Assembly (NCBI GenBank): GCA_016928395.1
Contig: JAFGKV010000144.1
Coordinates: 1-48,437 of the forward strand
Source of the DNA: Candidatus Fermentibacterota bacterium
GTDB taxonomy: Bacteria; JAFGKV01
Direction of reading: 5' to 3'
Length of the DNA stretch: 48,437 bases
The position numbers and the translations under genes were made by a program. The notes beneath the pieces are model-generated. The model ran no database searches, was not told the DNA's origin, and worked only from the letters and a program-made list of their open reading frames with translations. How positions within the stretch are numbered: the first letter of the stretch is position 1; the number at the start of each line of letters is the position of its first letter. This document shows positions 16,012 to 25,231 of the stretch, piece by piece.

Positions 16012-17202
16012 TTACCGATCTACGGGCACTCCGTCAATCTCAGCGACGCGGTACACGCCGAAAGAGTACTCACCGCTCTCCTCGTCGAAGATAGGCCCTT
16101 CCAGGGCACGAATGATCTCTTGGATCGAGCATTTCGTCGCGTCGAACATCACCTCAACTCGATTCCGTGACGCGTATGCTTCGAAACGCACAACCCCCTC
16201 CACATCGGTTAGCGCCTTGCCGGCCTGCGCCGCCGTATCCACGCAGCGTACCCCGTCCACAAGTAGCCCCACCACGGTCAATGACGAAACCGACGATGCC
16301 TGATACTCCAGCGTGACGCTCGGTATGGCAAGTACACGAGCCCCGAGTAACGAGAGGGCAGTGACCAAGGCGATGAACGCGGGTATGACCCAAACAGGCA
16401 GTCTCATCCTCACACCGCCTCGACCCTGAAGATGCAACGCATCCGTGGGACACACGCCGATACACTCCGCGCACAGCGTGCATTCCGCCGATCTCACCTC
16501 CGTCACCGTGGCAACGGCCAAAGCGTGGGGACAGGCCCGGTCGCATACGCCGCAGTCGATGCAGGCCTCCCGGCGCCGGGCGATCCTCAAACGCCCAAGG
16601 GCAGAAGCCGGGAGGATCGCAGCACCCAGCGGACACAGATACCGACACCACAGCATGGGTACAGCCACAGTTGCGGCAATCACTCCACCGATGACGGCAT
16701 AGCTCCAGGGCTGCACATCGTGACCGTGGAAGCTGAACAACACGTAGTACGGGTCGAACCCCCGGAACACCAGTTCGCCAACGCGATAGGTGAACCAGAG
16801 GATCAGAATCAGCACGCACAGCCTCAGCCAGCGGAGGCCGGCGTCGAGGCCCGGAGAGAAGGGAGGCAAGAATGTGGGCCGGCGACCTTGCACTGCTGCC
16901 TTGAGTCGCGCAATCCACTCCGACACGGCGCCCACGGGGCATATCCATCCGCAGAAGGCTCGGCGAGACACCAAAGTGAGCACCACCAAGCCGATGAACA
17001 AGGCCAGGTTCCGTTCGCCTGCCGCGCAGGTGAATCTTTGGCTCGTGAAGAGCGACAGCGCTGATTCAAGCCCTCCAAAGGGACAGTAAGTCTCGACGCT
17101 GATCCGGCTGAACCCATGGGCAAATCGATACCCAGTGACCAGAGCCGCCAGCACCACGCTGGCCTGGACAACGGTGCGAAGTGTTCTCATCGCCCGGGGC
17201 AC
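16012..17202 (-). CDS. NapH/NosR-type polyferredoxin membrane protein with HMA-like tail
   Basis: This 396-residue membrane protein has five or six hydrophobic segments and a CPFGG (40-44) after the first. CGWICPVG (84-91) and CRYLCPLG (186-193) are the cysteine pairs typical of NapH/NosR/CcoG proteins. Two [4Fe-4S] ferredoxin motifs follow: CIDCGVCDRACP (214-225) and CTLCAECIGVCP (241-252). Such proteins move electrons between quinol and periplasmic partners. Unusually, residues about 305-396 after the last membrane segment form an HMA-like domain with a single Cys (GVRCVDTA, Cys320). The GTG start lies two bases after the upstream protease stop, so the genes are coupled. The redox partner is probably the small Cys-tailed protein encoded next; this is inference. 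Confidence 0.86.
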   Translation of the reverse strand: MPRAMRTLRTVVQASVVLAALVTGYRFAHGFSRISVETYCPFGGLESALSLFTSQRFTCAAGERNLALFIGLVVLTLVSRRAFCGWICPVGAVSEWIARLKAAVQGRRPTFLPPFSPGLDAGLRWLRLCVLILILWFTYRVGELVFRGFDPYYVLFSFHGHDVQPWSYAVIGGVIAATVAVPMLWCRYLCPLGAAILPASALGRLRIARRREACIDCGVCDRACPHALAVATVTEVRSAECTLCAECIGVCPTDALHLQGRGGVRMRLPVWVIPAFIALVTALSLLGARVLAIPSVTLEYQASSVSSLTVVGLLVDGVRCVDTAAQAGKALTDVEGVVRFEAYASRNRVEVMFDATKCSIQEIIRALEGPIFDEESGEYSFGVYRVAEIDGVPVDR

Positions 17203-17204
17203 AG

Positions 17205-20200
17205 TCAGGGGATCAACTCCTCCCCATAGGCCTCTCTGGTTCGATCAGGGGCAGGGCCGAACACAGGCGTGACCGGAGGGCGCTCCTGCCGCAGCCGCAT
17301 GACCTCGCTGATGCCCCGATCGAGTTGGGCATCCATGCCTCTCGCAATGTCCTGGGGCAGGTTATCGACCTCAATGTCCGGCTCCACGCCCCGATTCTCG
17401 AGCCCCCAGCCCCGGCGGCTGTCCCACCATGCAAACTCGGGCTGAGTCAACCCCCCTCCATCCACCATGGGCTTCCCTCCGCGGATGCCGATGACCCCTC
17501 CCCACGACCGCTTCCCGATGATCGGGGCAAGGCCCAGAAGCTGCACCGCTTCAGGGAAGATATCCCCATCGGAGCCGGCATTCTCGTTGGTCAACACCAC
17601 GAATGGCCCGTTCAGCACACGATGCGGATACGGCCAGACAGCGCCGGTCCGGCTGCGGTCCCAACTGATTATGTGCCGCTGCAGGCGAGCTAGAATGAGT
17701 TGTGACACAAATCCACCACCGTTGTAGCGCACATCAACTATCATGCCCTCTTTGTCCAGTTGCGGAAAAAACCAGGTATGGAACGCAGCGAGGCCCCTTC
17801 CTCCCATATCAGGAATATGAACGTAGCCAATGCGGCCTCCGGTCTTCTCGGCCACATACTCGCGATTGAGACGCACCCAGTCAGCATAAAGAAGCCGGTG
17901 TTCATTGCGAAGCGGGGTTACGACGACATCCCGGGCGCCTGCGGTGTCAGGCCGCGTGTTCACGGTGAGCACGACCGGTCGCTCTGCCAGATTCCCCAGG
18001 CTGGCCTCGAAGGAAGCACCGGGCCGAAAAGACTCGTGATTCACCATCAGGATGTACTCGCCCACTCGTACGCCGGCCCCGGGCTCTTCGAGAGGCGACC
18101 TAACCCGGTCGGGCGGATCGCCGCGGTAGATCCTCTCGACGCGGAACGCACCGGCCTCTGGCACTACACGGGCGCCGAGCAGGCCAGTGGAGTAACGGGG
18201 AACGGTGCGGCCCTGGTCGCCGCCCCACACATAGGTGTGAGAGGTCACAAGCTCACCGATGACCTCGGCGGTCAAATCCCGCAAGTCCTCCCGGGTGGCC
18301 ACACGGGGGAGCAGAGTCGCATACTGGTCGCGAACCGCCAGCCAATCCACCCCGTGCATGCTCTCGTCCCAGTAGAAATCGCGCATGTGGCGCCACCCCT
18401 CGAAGTAGATCTGGCGCCACTCCTCTCGGGGATCAAGTTCAACCACCATGCCGTCCAACGCCACCTTGGCCTTACCCAAATCGTCCTTGGGAGGTGAGCC
18501 GGTGGAGACGACGTAGATCTCTCCCTTGCTTTTCATGAACGCCAGCTTCTGCCCCGAGGCCGCCACATCGTACGCCGAGACGCCAGTCACGAACGGCTCG
18601 GCCTTCTTCTCCTTCACGTCGAAGACCATGAGAGTTGCCTCGGGGCCCCGGTCTTCGTCGTCTCCGGCGATGCCCCGCACGGGCCATGACAGGTAAAAGA
18701 CCTTCTCCTCCGTCGCAACCATCCCACCAGAGTTGCCAGCCTGAACCGGTAACTCCACGAGCCGGCTTGCCAGTCCCTCGAACTCGATTACCACCGGAGG
18801 GATCGACTCCCCGGGAGACTTCCTATCACTCGTGCCGTTTCCCTTCTTCGCCTTGTCAGCCCCCTCCTTCCCGGCTCCCGCCTCTGCACTGTCCTCCTCG
18901 TCGCCGCTGAAGCCGGGGATGCCTGCTGTTGCCGCCATGGGATTCTTTACGTCGGGCCTGAGAAGCAGAAGATAGGGTTTGGTGGGTTTCACCACCACGG
19001 TCTCGAAATCAAACTCACCGATGAGCGGGTCGATAGTGCGGTCACTCAGGAAGTACAGATAGCGACCTTTGGGATCCCATGCGGGAGCATAGTCGTTCGT
19101 ACTCCACTCCGTCACCTGCCGGGCGGTCTCTTCTTTCGTATCGTAGATGAAGATAGAACCCCAATCAAAGTCGTTCCGCTTGGCATAGGCAAGCCACCGT
19201 CCGTCCGGACTCCAGGCATAGTCACTGATTTCGCTCTGCCTGCTGTAGTCTACCTCTCTTCTCGTTGCACGCTCAACCTCTATCACATAGAGCCGGTGGG
19301 TATGGTCGCCGTAGGCCAGTCGCTTCCCGTCTGGCGACCACAAGGGTGGGAAATGCCACGATGCATCATCGATGGACGATACCCTGCGCGAAACCCCGCG
19401 GCCCCAGGCGTCAGCCACCACAATGGCCTCTTCGCCGCTCTCGTCGGTGACAAACACCACCTTCTCACCGCAGGCGCTGAAGCTGACCTTGTGTTCTCTG
19501 GCGCCACTGCCACGGGTAATCGGAAGTGTCACACCCTCCTTGACCGGCACGGAAAACACCTCGCCGCGGCTGACCACGGCTAGGCGGTCTCCCTTAGGCG
19601 ACAAGGCGAACTCGGTGACATACTGGCCAGCATCCGGGTAGCGGGTTCGGGTGAGAATCCGCTCACTGGGCAGATCGATGGGCACGGCTCGTTCGGCCTC
19701 GGTTGCGGCATCGAAAAGATGCACGTCACCCTCCAACACGAATGAAATGCGTCCCTCGGGACCCATAGATGGCCAGCGGGCGTCCCACCCAGTGAATCGG
19801 GTGTGCTGAGTCTGATCGGATCCATCGGGAAGCATAGACCAGATGTTCGCCGTGCCCCCGCGGTCAGAGAGAAAGTAGATGCGGCCCCCGTACCACATGG
19901 GGGAAGTGTCGAGGCCGTCGAAATCCGTCACACTGCGGTAGTCGGCGCTGTCGGGATGGCCGACCCAGATATCCGGCGCCGTGCCGCCCCGATACCGCTT
20001 CCATGTTCCTCCACCGCCGAGACGGGTGAAGGCCCATCGGCCTGAGCCGGGATCGATGTCCAGGGAAAGCACTGGGCCCATGGAGATCTTGCGGGGATCA
20101 CCCCCTTCCCGTGAGATCACGAACAGTTCACTCTCCCAATGGGGTGACTCCCTGCTGCTGGTGAAGAGTATCCACTCACCGTCCGGCGTCCATCCCACGG

Positions 20201-20525
20201 GTACATCCGCATCGGGATGCCAGGTGAGACGGCGCGGTTCGCCCCCGCTCGTGGGCATGATGAACACATCACGGTTGCCGTCATAGTCGCCCGAGAAGGC
20301 GATAAGGGTCCCGTCGGGAGAAAACTGCGGCTTCACCTCATCACCGGGATGCGACGTCATCCGGCGCACGCCCGTACCGTCAGTTTTGGTGAGCCAGAGA
20401 TCGCCCTCGGCAGTGAATACTATGGTATCCCCATGCACATCGGGATACCGCAGGTAGCCCGGGTCGGCCGAAGCCGTGCCCGTGACGGCAGCAAGGGTCA
20501 CCGCCACAAGGAGACGAAATGACAT
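17205..20525 (-). CDS. Tricorn-type S41 protease, exported
   Basis: A 1106-residue protein close to Tricorn in length (about 1070). It has a signal peptide (MSFRLLVAVTLAAVTGTASA), then two beta-propellers of WD40/PD40-like repeats (SPDGTLIAFSG, SPDGKRLAYG, SPDGRWLAYA). After them come a charged linker (about residues 590-630), a PDZ-like segment (VGEYILMVNHESF) and the S41 protease core. Catalytic-type residues are visible: SH in VTSHTYVWG, Ser985-Asp in NENAGSDGDIF, and Glu in RGVEPDIE. Tricorn proteases degrade peptides; with this signal it should act in the periplasm. ATG 20525 has GGGAGGA five bases upstream; the longer frame lacks a ribosome site. The next gene starts two bases beyond its stop. 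Confidence 0.92.
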   Translation of the reverse strand: MSFRLLVAVTLAAVTGTASADPGYLRYPDVHGDTIVFTAEGDLWLTKTDGTGVRRMTSHPGDEVKPQFSPDGTLIAFSGDYDGNRDVFIMPTSGGEPRRLTWHPDADVPVGWTPDGEWILFTSSRESPHWESELFVISREGGDPRKISMGPVLSLDIDPGSGRWAFTRLGGGGTWKRYRGGTAPDIWVGHPDSADYRSVTDFDGLDTSPMWYGGRIYFLSDRGGTANIWSMLPDGSDQTQHTRFTGWDARWPSMGPEGRISFVLEGDVHLFDAATEAERAVPIDLPSERILTRTRYPDAGQYVTEFALSPKGDRLAVVSRGEVFSVPVKEGVTLPITRGSGAREHKVSFSACGEKVVFVTDESGEEAIVVADAWGRGVSRRVSSIDDASWHFPPLWSPDGKRLAYGDHTHRLYVIEVERATRREVDYSRQSEISDYAWSPDGRWLAYAKRNDFDWGSIFIYDTKEETARQVTEWSTNDYAPAWDPKGRYLYFLSDRTIDPLIGEFDFETVVVKPTKPYLLLLRPDVKNPMAATAGIPGFSGDEEDSAEAGAGKEGADKAKKGNGTSDRKSPGESIPPVVIEFEGLASRLVELPVQAGNSGGMVATEEKVFYLSWPVRGIAGDDEDRGPEATLMVFDVKEKKAEPFVTGVSAYDVAASGQKLAFMKSKGEIYVVSTGSPPKDDLGKAKVALDGMVVELDPREEWRQIYFEGWRHMRDFYWDESMHGVDWLAVRDQYATLLPRVATREDLRDLTAEVIGELVTSHTYVWGGDQGRTVPRYSTGLLGARVVPEAGAFRVERIYRGDPPDRVRSPLEEPGAGVRVGEYILMVNHESFRPGASFEASLGNLAERPVVLTVNTRPDTAGARDVVVTPLRNEHRLLYADWVRLNREYVAEKTGGRIGYVHIPDMGGRGLAAFHTWFFPQLDKEGMIVDVRYNGGGFVSQLILARLQRHIISWDRSRTGAVWPYPHRVLNGPFVVLTNENAGSDGDIFPEAVQLLGLAPIIGKRSWGGVIGIRGGKPMVDGGGLTQPEFAWWDSRRGWGLENRGVEPDIEVDNLPQDIARGMDAQLDRGISEVMRLRQERPPVTPVFGPAPDRTREAYGEELIP

Positions 20526-20997
20526 GGCAATCCTCCCGAAAACGCGAGATAACGCAGAATGGCAGGGTCCGATCGGTGGCGAGGGAAGTTGGCAGGCCAC
20601 CGCCCCAAACGCAACGGCGCAGCACGGAGCAATTGGCCGTCGACGATTCACGGATCTGCCATAGCATGCACTCGCTCTCACGGTTGAGTCCACGGCTCAG
20701 TGCCTGCCCGGATATCAAGGGCGAAAGCGACCCCACCCTCCTTTCCCGCGGGCGACCGGGCACGATCGCTTCGACAACGGTCGGACTGCAGCGGCCCCGT
20801 AGGGGCAGCACCCTGTGCCTGTCCCTGAGACTGCCACCCGATGCACCCCACCGTGGGACTAACCCCACGACGCCTGACACCGCCTCTCACGTTCAGCGCG
20901 GAACAACACTCCAGAATCCGAACACGCCGTCTATGTGGCTCCCTTCGTACGCGTCAACCTTGACATCCCGGAGCGATGCCGCGACACTTTTCTGCCA
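20526..20997. other. Divergent intergenic region, no gene seen
   Basis: About 470 bases between the divergent Tricorn and cyclase genes. A plus-strand frame of over 200 codons crosses it but is Arg/Ser/Pro-rich and runs into the cyclase gene in another frame, so it is a shadow. Promoters for both genes should be here; I cannot assign them. Confidence 0.45.
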
Positions 20998-21021
20998 TGA
21001 TGGGGTCGTTCGACCCCATCA
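20998..21021. promoter_or_regulatory. Perfect palindrome upstream of the cyclase gene, operator candidate
   Basis: Arms TGATGGGGTCG (20998-21008) and CGACCCCATCA (21011-21021) are exact reverse complements separated by TT. The site ends 42 bases before the cyclase ATG. Its symmetry and position suit the binding site of a dimeric regulator. With a two-base loop it would be a poor RNA hairpin, and no T-run follows, so a terminator is less likely. Confidence 0.5.
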
Positions 21022-21063
21022 GACGACCATTTTCGCGTTGATGGGCCCTGTGGGGTTGTTCCC

Positions 21064-23979
21064 ATGCACTTCGTCTTCACCGACATCGTGGGATCCTCTC
21101 GCTTGTGGCACGAGCACGGCGATGCCATGGCCGAAGCTTTGCGGCGGCACGACGCCTTGGCCTCGGAAACGGTCGTCGCCCACGGCGGCCAGACGGTGAA
21201 ACACACGGGGGACGGGGTCTTCGCAGTCTTCGAAACGGGCGATCCTCTGGGCTTCGCTTTGGAGTTCCAGCGCCGGCTCAGAACCGAGCGATGGGATGCC
21301 ATTGGTGGACTGCAGGTCAGGATCGGCGTCGCTGCCGGTGAGGCCCGGTGCTGGGCCGGCGACTACTTTGGTCCCGCGGTGAATCGCGCCGCCCGGCTGG
21401 CCGAAGCGGCATGGGGCGGGCAGACCATCGTCACGGGAAAGGTCCTGACGGAAGGCACCCCACCACCGGACACCACGGTGGCGGATCTCGGTGTGTTCAC
21501 CTTCGGCGACCTGGGGGAACCCGAGCGCATCTACCAGCTCGTGGGACCGGGATCGTCTTGCGACACCTTCCCGCCGTTGAAGTCGTCGCTGGTGCGGCCC
21601 CACACCCTCCCTATCCCCGCCACCCAGTTCGTCGGTAGGGATGCAGAGATCGCGGAACTTGTCGCGCTCCTGCAGGAGCCTGAGCAGCGACTTGTCACCC
21701 TACTTGGCCCAGGAGGCATCGGCAAAACTCGCCTGGCGATCCAAGTGGCGTCTATCCTCGAAGACGACTATCCGTGGGGAGCCTACTTCGTGCCGCTGGC
21801 CACCATATCCGAGGCCAGGCACCTGGTCACCGTAACAGCTGACTCGCTACGCCTCCCGTTCCAGGGCGGCCTGCCTTTCGAACGTCAGCTGGTGGACTAC
21901 CTCAAGGACAAGCGCGTGCTGCTCGTCCTCGACAATCTTGAACACGTCATGGAGGCATCACCACTGCTGGCCCTGCTGCTTGTGGAATGCCCGGAGATCA
22001 GAGTTGTGGTGACCTCGCGAGAACGGCTCCTCCTGCAGGGAGAACGGGTCTATGAGGTCAAGGGTCTTCCGTACCCAGAACGGCCTGATGACCCGCTATT
22101 CGCCGACTACGGTGCCCCAACGCTTGTCCTCGATGCATGTCGCCGGCGGGGCGCCCTTCCTACTCTGGGGCCTGCGGAACGCGCTTTGCTTCTTCGCATC
22201 TGCTGCGCGACCGAGGGTTTGCCCCTGGCCTTGGAACTGGCGGCGTCCTGGTTTCCTACGCTTACGCTTGACGACATTGCCCGGCGCCTGGAGACTGCCC
22301 CGCTCGACCTTGCCCTTCGCTTCCGCGGTGTTCCGGATCGACATCAAAGCCTGGCTGCCGTGCTTGACTACTCCTACAGGCTCCTCTCCCCCACCGAACA
22401 GACGGCGCTGCGGCGCCTGTCGGTCTTTCAAGGCGGGTTCACTCTGGAGGCAGCCGATCAGGTGGCGGAGATCTCGCTGGAGAATCTGGCATCGCTGGTG
22501 GACAAGTCGCTGGTCAGGCAACCAGCCCCCGATCGGTTCGATCTTCACGAGATGACCCGGCACTATGGGAAGCGACTCCTCCACGAGGATGGCGATGAGA
22601 CTGCTCACCTCCTAGGACGCTTCGTCGGCTTCTACTCAAAATTCCTGGCACAGCGCTCCGCCGATCTCATGGGGCCCGAACTCCGGGCCGCCAGAGATGA
22701 CATCACCGTCGAATTGGGCAATATTCGTTCTGCCTGGGGGGCTGCCGTTGTCCGTAAGGACCAGGCGGCGATCTCGTGCTGTCTCGAACCGGTCTATGTC
22801 TTCTTTCGCGTTCCCGGCCACGATGAACAAGGTCACACGATGATGGCCGATGCGGAACGAGCCCTGCTATCGATGGTGGTCGCAACGCCCAGCGATGCGG
22901 CGGCCTCTGCGACGCTGGCCCGCGTGCGGATTCGGCTGGGGCACTTCCAGGCTCTTGCCTGCGCGTGGCCCGACGCACGAAAGACCCTCCGTCAGGGATT
23001 GCACGCGGCGCGACAACTCGGCCTTCACGGCGAGACGGCATTAGCGCTGCAGACTCTGGGACGGCTCTGGTTCATGCAAGGCCGGTTGAGGCGAAGCGAA
23101 CAAGCCTTCCGCATGAGTGCGGCATTGCACCGACTATCCGGCGACACACGATCTCTAGTTATCGTCTTGAGCAGCCTGGGCCATGTGGCCGATGCTCAGG
23201 GCGATTATGCATCGGCGCGATCATTTCACCTGGAGGCTGCCGCAGGTGCTCCGACGATGATTTCGCCTCGGCTCCGCGCCTACCTAGGCGGCAATCTCGG
23301 CAAAGTTGAACTGGAGATGGGCAACATCCGGGAGGCACGCCGCGTGCTCAGCCAGAGCTTCTTGGCCGCCACGGAAGACAGCGACCCCGTTCTCATCAGC
23401 CATGTAGGTAATATACTGGGCGAAGTCTGTATGCTGGATGGAGACTATGAGGGTGCGGCGATCCTTCTGGAAGAGAGCAGGCGTGCCCGCGCGAGACTCG
23501 GTGACGCGACATTGAGCATGTGTACGGCGGCGCTACAGGCAAGGCTCGCCAACCTTCAGGGGGACCACGAGAAGGCCCTGGAGTACGCCCGGTTCGGAGT
23601 CGATCGGGTCCGCGCCGATCGTTCGGGCGAGCCCGCAACGGAGTGCGTGGTAGAGGAGGCCTGGGCCGAACTCCGACTCAACGGCCCGGACGCAGCAACA
23701 GTCATGGTGCGGCGTGCGCTGGATGAGGCACGGGGCGCTCACGATTCTGTCTCTTTGGCGCGAGCCTTGGTCGTGAACGCCATGATCAAACGAGAGCGGG
23801 GAGAACATGACGGCGCCGTGGAGATCCTCGCAGCAATCAATGCCAGTCCTCCCGATGTCCCGGTGGGCCGATGGGCCGCGCAGGTGTTGGAGCAAGGGCT
23901 GCCTCTGATGCCACCACAGGCCGCAGCAGCAGCCCAGGGACGAGGTCGGCATCTGGACTGGCGAAGTCTTACCGGCTGA
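21064..23979 (+). CDS. Class III nucleotidyl cyclase - AAA/NB-ARC-like ATPase - TPR regulator
   Basis: This 971-residue protein joins three parts. Residues 1-160 are a class III cyclase domain with metal Asp6 (FTDIVGSS) and Asp50 (HTGDGVFAVF), Lys46 where adenylyl cyclases select ATP, and GPAVNRAARL (103-112) with the catalytic Asn and Arg, so it looks active. Residues about 185-480 are a STAND-type ATPase with P-loop GPGGIGKT (215-222) and LLVLDNLEHV. Residues about 560-940 are TPR-like helical repeats. Such proteins are cytoplasmic sensors that couple ligand or partner binding to cAMP production. No canonical start exists upstream before a stop at 20998, so ATG 21064 is used, although it trims the first strand of the cyclase closely. 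Its ribosome site is weak. Confidence 0.92.
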   Translation: MHFVFTDIVGSSRLWHEHGDAMAEALRRHDALASETVVAHGGQTVKHTGDGVFAVFETGDPLGFALEFQRRLRTERWDAIGGLQVRIGVAAGEARCWAGDYFGPAVNRAARLAEAAWGGQTIVTGKVLTEGTPPPDTTVADLGVFTFGDLGEPERIYQLVGPGSSCDTFPPLKSSLVRPHTLPIPATQFVGRDAEIAELVALLQEPEQRLVTLLGPGGIGKTRLAIQVASILEDDYPWGAYFVPLATISEARHLVTVTADSLRLPFQGGLPFERQLVDYLKDKRVLLVLDNLEHVMEASPLLALLLVECPEIRVVVTSRERLLLQGERVYEVKGLPYPERPDDPLFADYGAPTLVLDACRRRGALPTLGPAERALLLRICCATEGLPLALELAASWFPTLTLDDIARRLETAPLDLALRFRGVPDRHQSLAAVLDYSYRLLSPTEQTALRRLSVFQGGFTLEAADQVAEISLENLASLVDKSLVRQPAPDRFDLHEMTRHYGKRLLHEDGDETAHLLGRFVGFYSKFLAQRSADLMGPELRAARDDITVELGNIRSAWGAAVVRKDQAAISCCLEPVYVFFRVPGHDEQGHTMMADAERALLSMVVATPSDAAASATLARVRIRLGHFQALACAWPDARKTLRQGLHAARQLGLHGETALALQTLGRLWFMQGRLRRSEQAFRMSAALHRLSGDTRSLVIVLSSLGHVADAQGDYASARSFHLEAAAGAPTMISPRLRAYLGGNLGKVELEMGNIREARRVLSQSFLAATEDSDPVLISHVGNILGEVCMLDGDYEGAAILLEESRRARARLGDATLSMCTAALQARLANLQGDHEKALEYARFGVDRVRADRSGEPATECVVEEAWAELRLNGPDAATVMVRRALDEARGAHDSVSLARALVVNAMIKRERGEHDGAVEILAAINASPPDVPVGRWAAQVLEQGLPLMPPQAAAAAQGRGRHLDWRSLTG

Positions 23980-24286
23980 TCTCGCCTTGGCAGGGGTTGA
24001 CATCGGGCGCGTGAGTGCAGATCATCCCCACCGTACCGAGGATGCAGCATACTGCGCCCTCTGCAGCGTGGCGGTCTGATCCGCGAGCATACGATGTCGC
24101 GCTCTGCCACCTTTCATCCCCAGTGCTTCGTCCTCTTGCCGTAATGCGGCCTGAATCGGCCAATTCTCCGGGCCAACCCGCAGGCCTGCCTCAGGCCCGT
24201 ACTAGGCGCGGTGGATGATTGTCCGGGACCCAAGCCCCGGTGGTCTGAACGCACCACCGAGAAATGGATTCTCCAGGAGGGTTGTC
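23980..24286. other. Intergenic, small hairpin only
   Basis: About 300 bases between the cyclase and lyase genes. GGCCTG/CAGGCC with a CCT loop at 24183-24197 could be a weak terminator or part of the leader. The AGGAGGG ribosome site of the lyase gene is at 24275-24281. No gene is seen. Confidence 0.45.
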
Positions 24287-25219
24287 ATGAAACGATCAAC
24301 TGCTCTGCGAAAGGCCATCATGGAACGCCGGGCCGTCGCCGTTGTGGGCTGCCATGATGCCTTCTCGGCCACGATCATCGAGAAATGCGGTTTTGAGGCC
24401 ATCCAGATCTCCGGTTACGGCATCGCCGCATCGGTGCTGGGCAAACCCGACGTGGGGCTCATGCAGATGAAGGATGTGCTGGACATGACCTGGAACATCG
24501 CCTCTGCGGTCAGCATCCCCGTCATGGCCGATGTCGACACCGGCGGCGGCAATGCCGTGAATGCCATGTGGATAACCGAGCGACTCGTCGCCATGGGTGT
24601 GGCAGGCATGAACATCGAGGATCAGGTGTTCCCCAAGCGCTGCGGTCACATGGCCGGCAAGGAGGTCATCCCCGCGGAGGAGATGGCAGGCAAGGTCCGC
24701 GCCTGCGCCGCGGCCCGAAACAGGCTTGACCCTGACTTCATCATCAATGCCCGCACCGATGTGTTCGCCATCGGTGGGCTCGCTGAGGCCATCAGGAGGT
24801 GCAATATGTACCTGGAGGCCGGCGCCGATCTGGCCTTCATCGATGGAATTCGGACCAAAGCCGATGTGGAGAGGGCGGTCGCGGCCGTCAATGGTCCCCT
24901 CTCGGTGAACCTGATGGATGCCATTTCCGGTATGAAGACTGAGCTTATTCCCCTACCGGAACTGGCGCGCATGGGCGTCGGCCGCGTGTCCATACCGGTA
25001 GCCTCTATTCATGTGGTGCACAAGGCGCTACTGAACTTCTTCACGGCCCTGAAGAACTCCCCCACCGGCATCCTCCCCGGCCAGACCCAATGGGTGACGA
25101 GCTTTGAAGAGTACACCGATGCCGTGGGCCTGAAGGAGTATCGTGCGCTAGAGAATGAGTTTCTTCCCAAAACTCGCCTTGATGCCAAGTATCAAGGCAT
25201 CGACAAGATCGTCGGATAA
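24287..25219 (+). CDS. Isocitrate lyase/PEP mutase family lyase (methylisocitrate or dimethylmalate lyase-like)
   Basis: A 310-residue TIM-barrel enzyme that cleaves a C-C bond in 2-hydroxy dicarboxylates. The metal-binding ADVDTG (Asp82, Asp84) and catalytic loop KRCGH (117-121) are characteristic of lyases of this superfamily and argue against PEP mutase. GYGIAAS (43-49) follows the substrate-binding pattern. It probably releases pyruvate or glyoxylate plus an acid. ATG 24287 has AGGAGGG five bases upstream. Two aconitase-type hydratase subunits follow 12 bases later, an arrangement like the dimethylmaleate hydratase plus 2,3-dimethylmalate lyase genes of nicotinate fermenters. 2-Methylisocitrate lyase is the main alternative. 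Confidence 0.88.
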   Translation: MKRSTALRKAIMERRAVAVVGCHDAFSATIIEKCGFEAIQISGYGIAASVLGKPDVGLMQMKDVLDMTWNIASAVSIPVMADVDTGGGNAVNAMWITERLVAMGVAGMNIEDQVFPKRCGHMAGKEVIPAEEMAGKVRACAAARNRLDPDFIINARTDVFAIGGLAEAIRRCNMYLEAGADLAFIDGIRTKADVERAVAAVNGPLSVNLMDAISGMKTELIPLPELARMGVGRVSIPVASIHVVHKALLNFFTALKNSPTGILPGQTQWVTSFEEYTDAVGLKEYRALENEFLPKTRLDAKYQGIDKIVG

Positions 25220-25231
25220 AGGAGTGTGTAC

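Noticed and set aside
20519-21199. Plus-strand 226-codon frame upstream of and into the cyclase gene
   Set aside because: Composition is Arg/Ser/Pro-rich, there is no ribosome site, and it overlaps the conserved cyclase domain in another frame.
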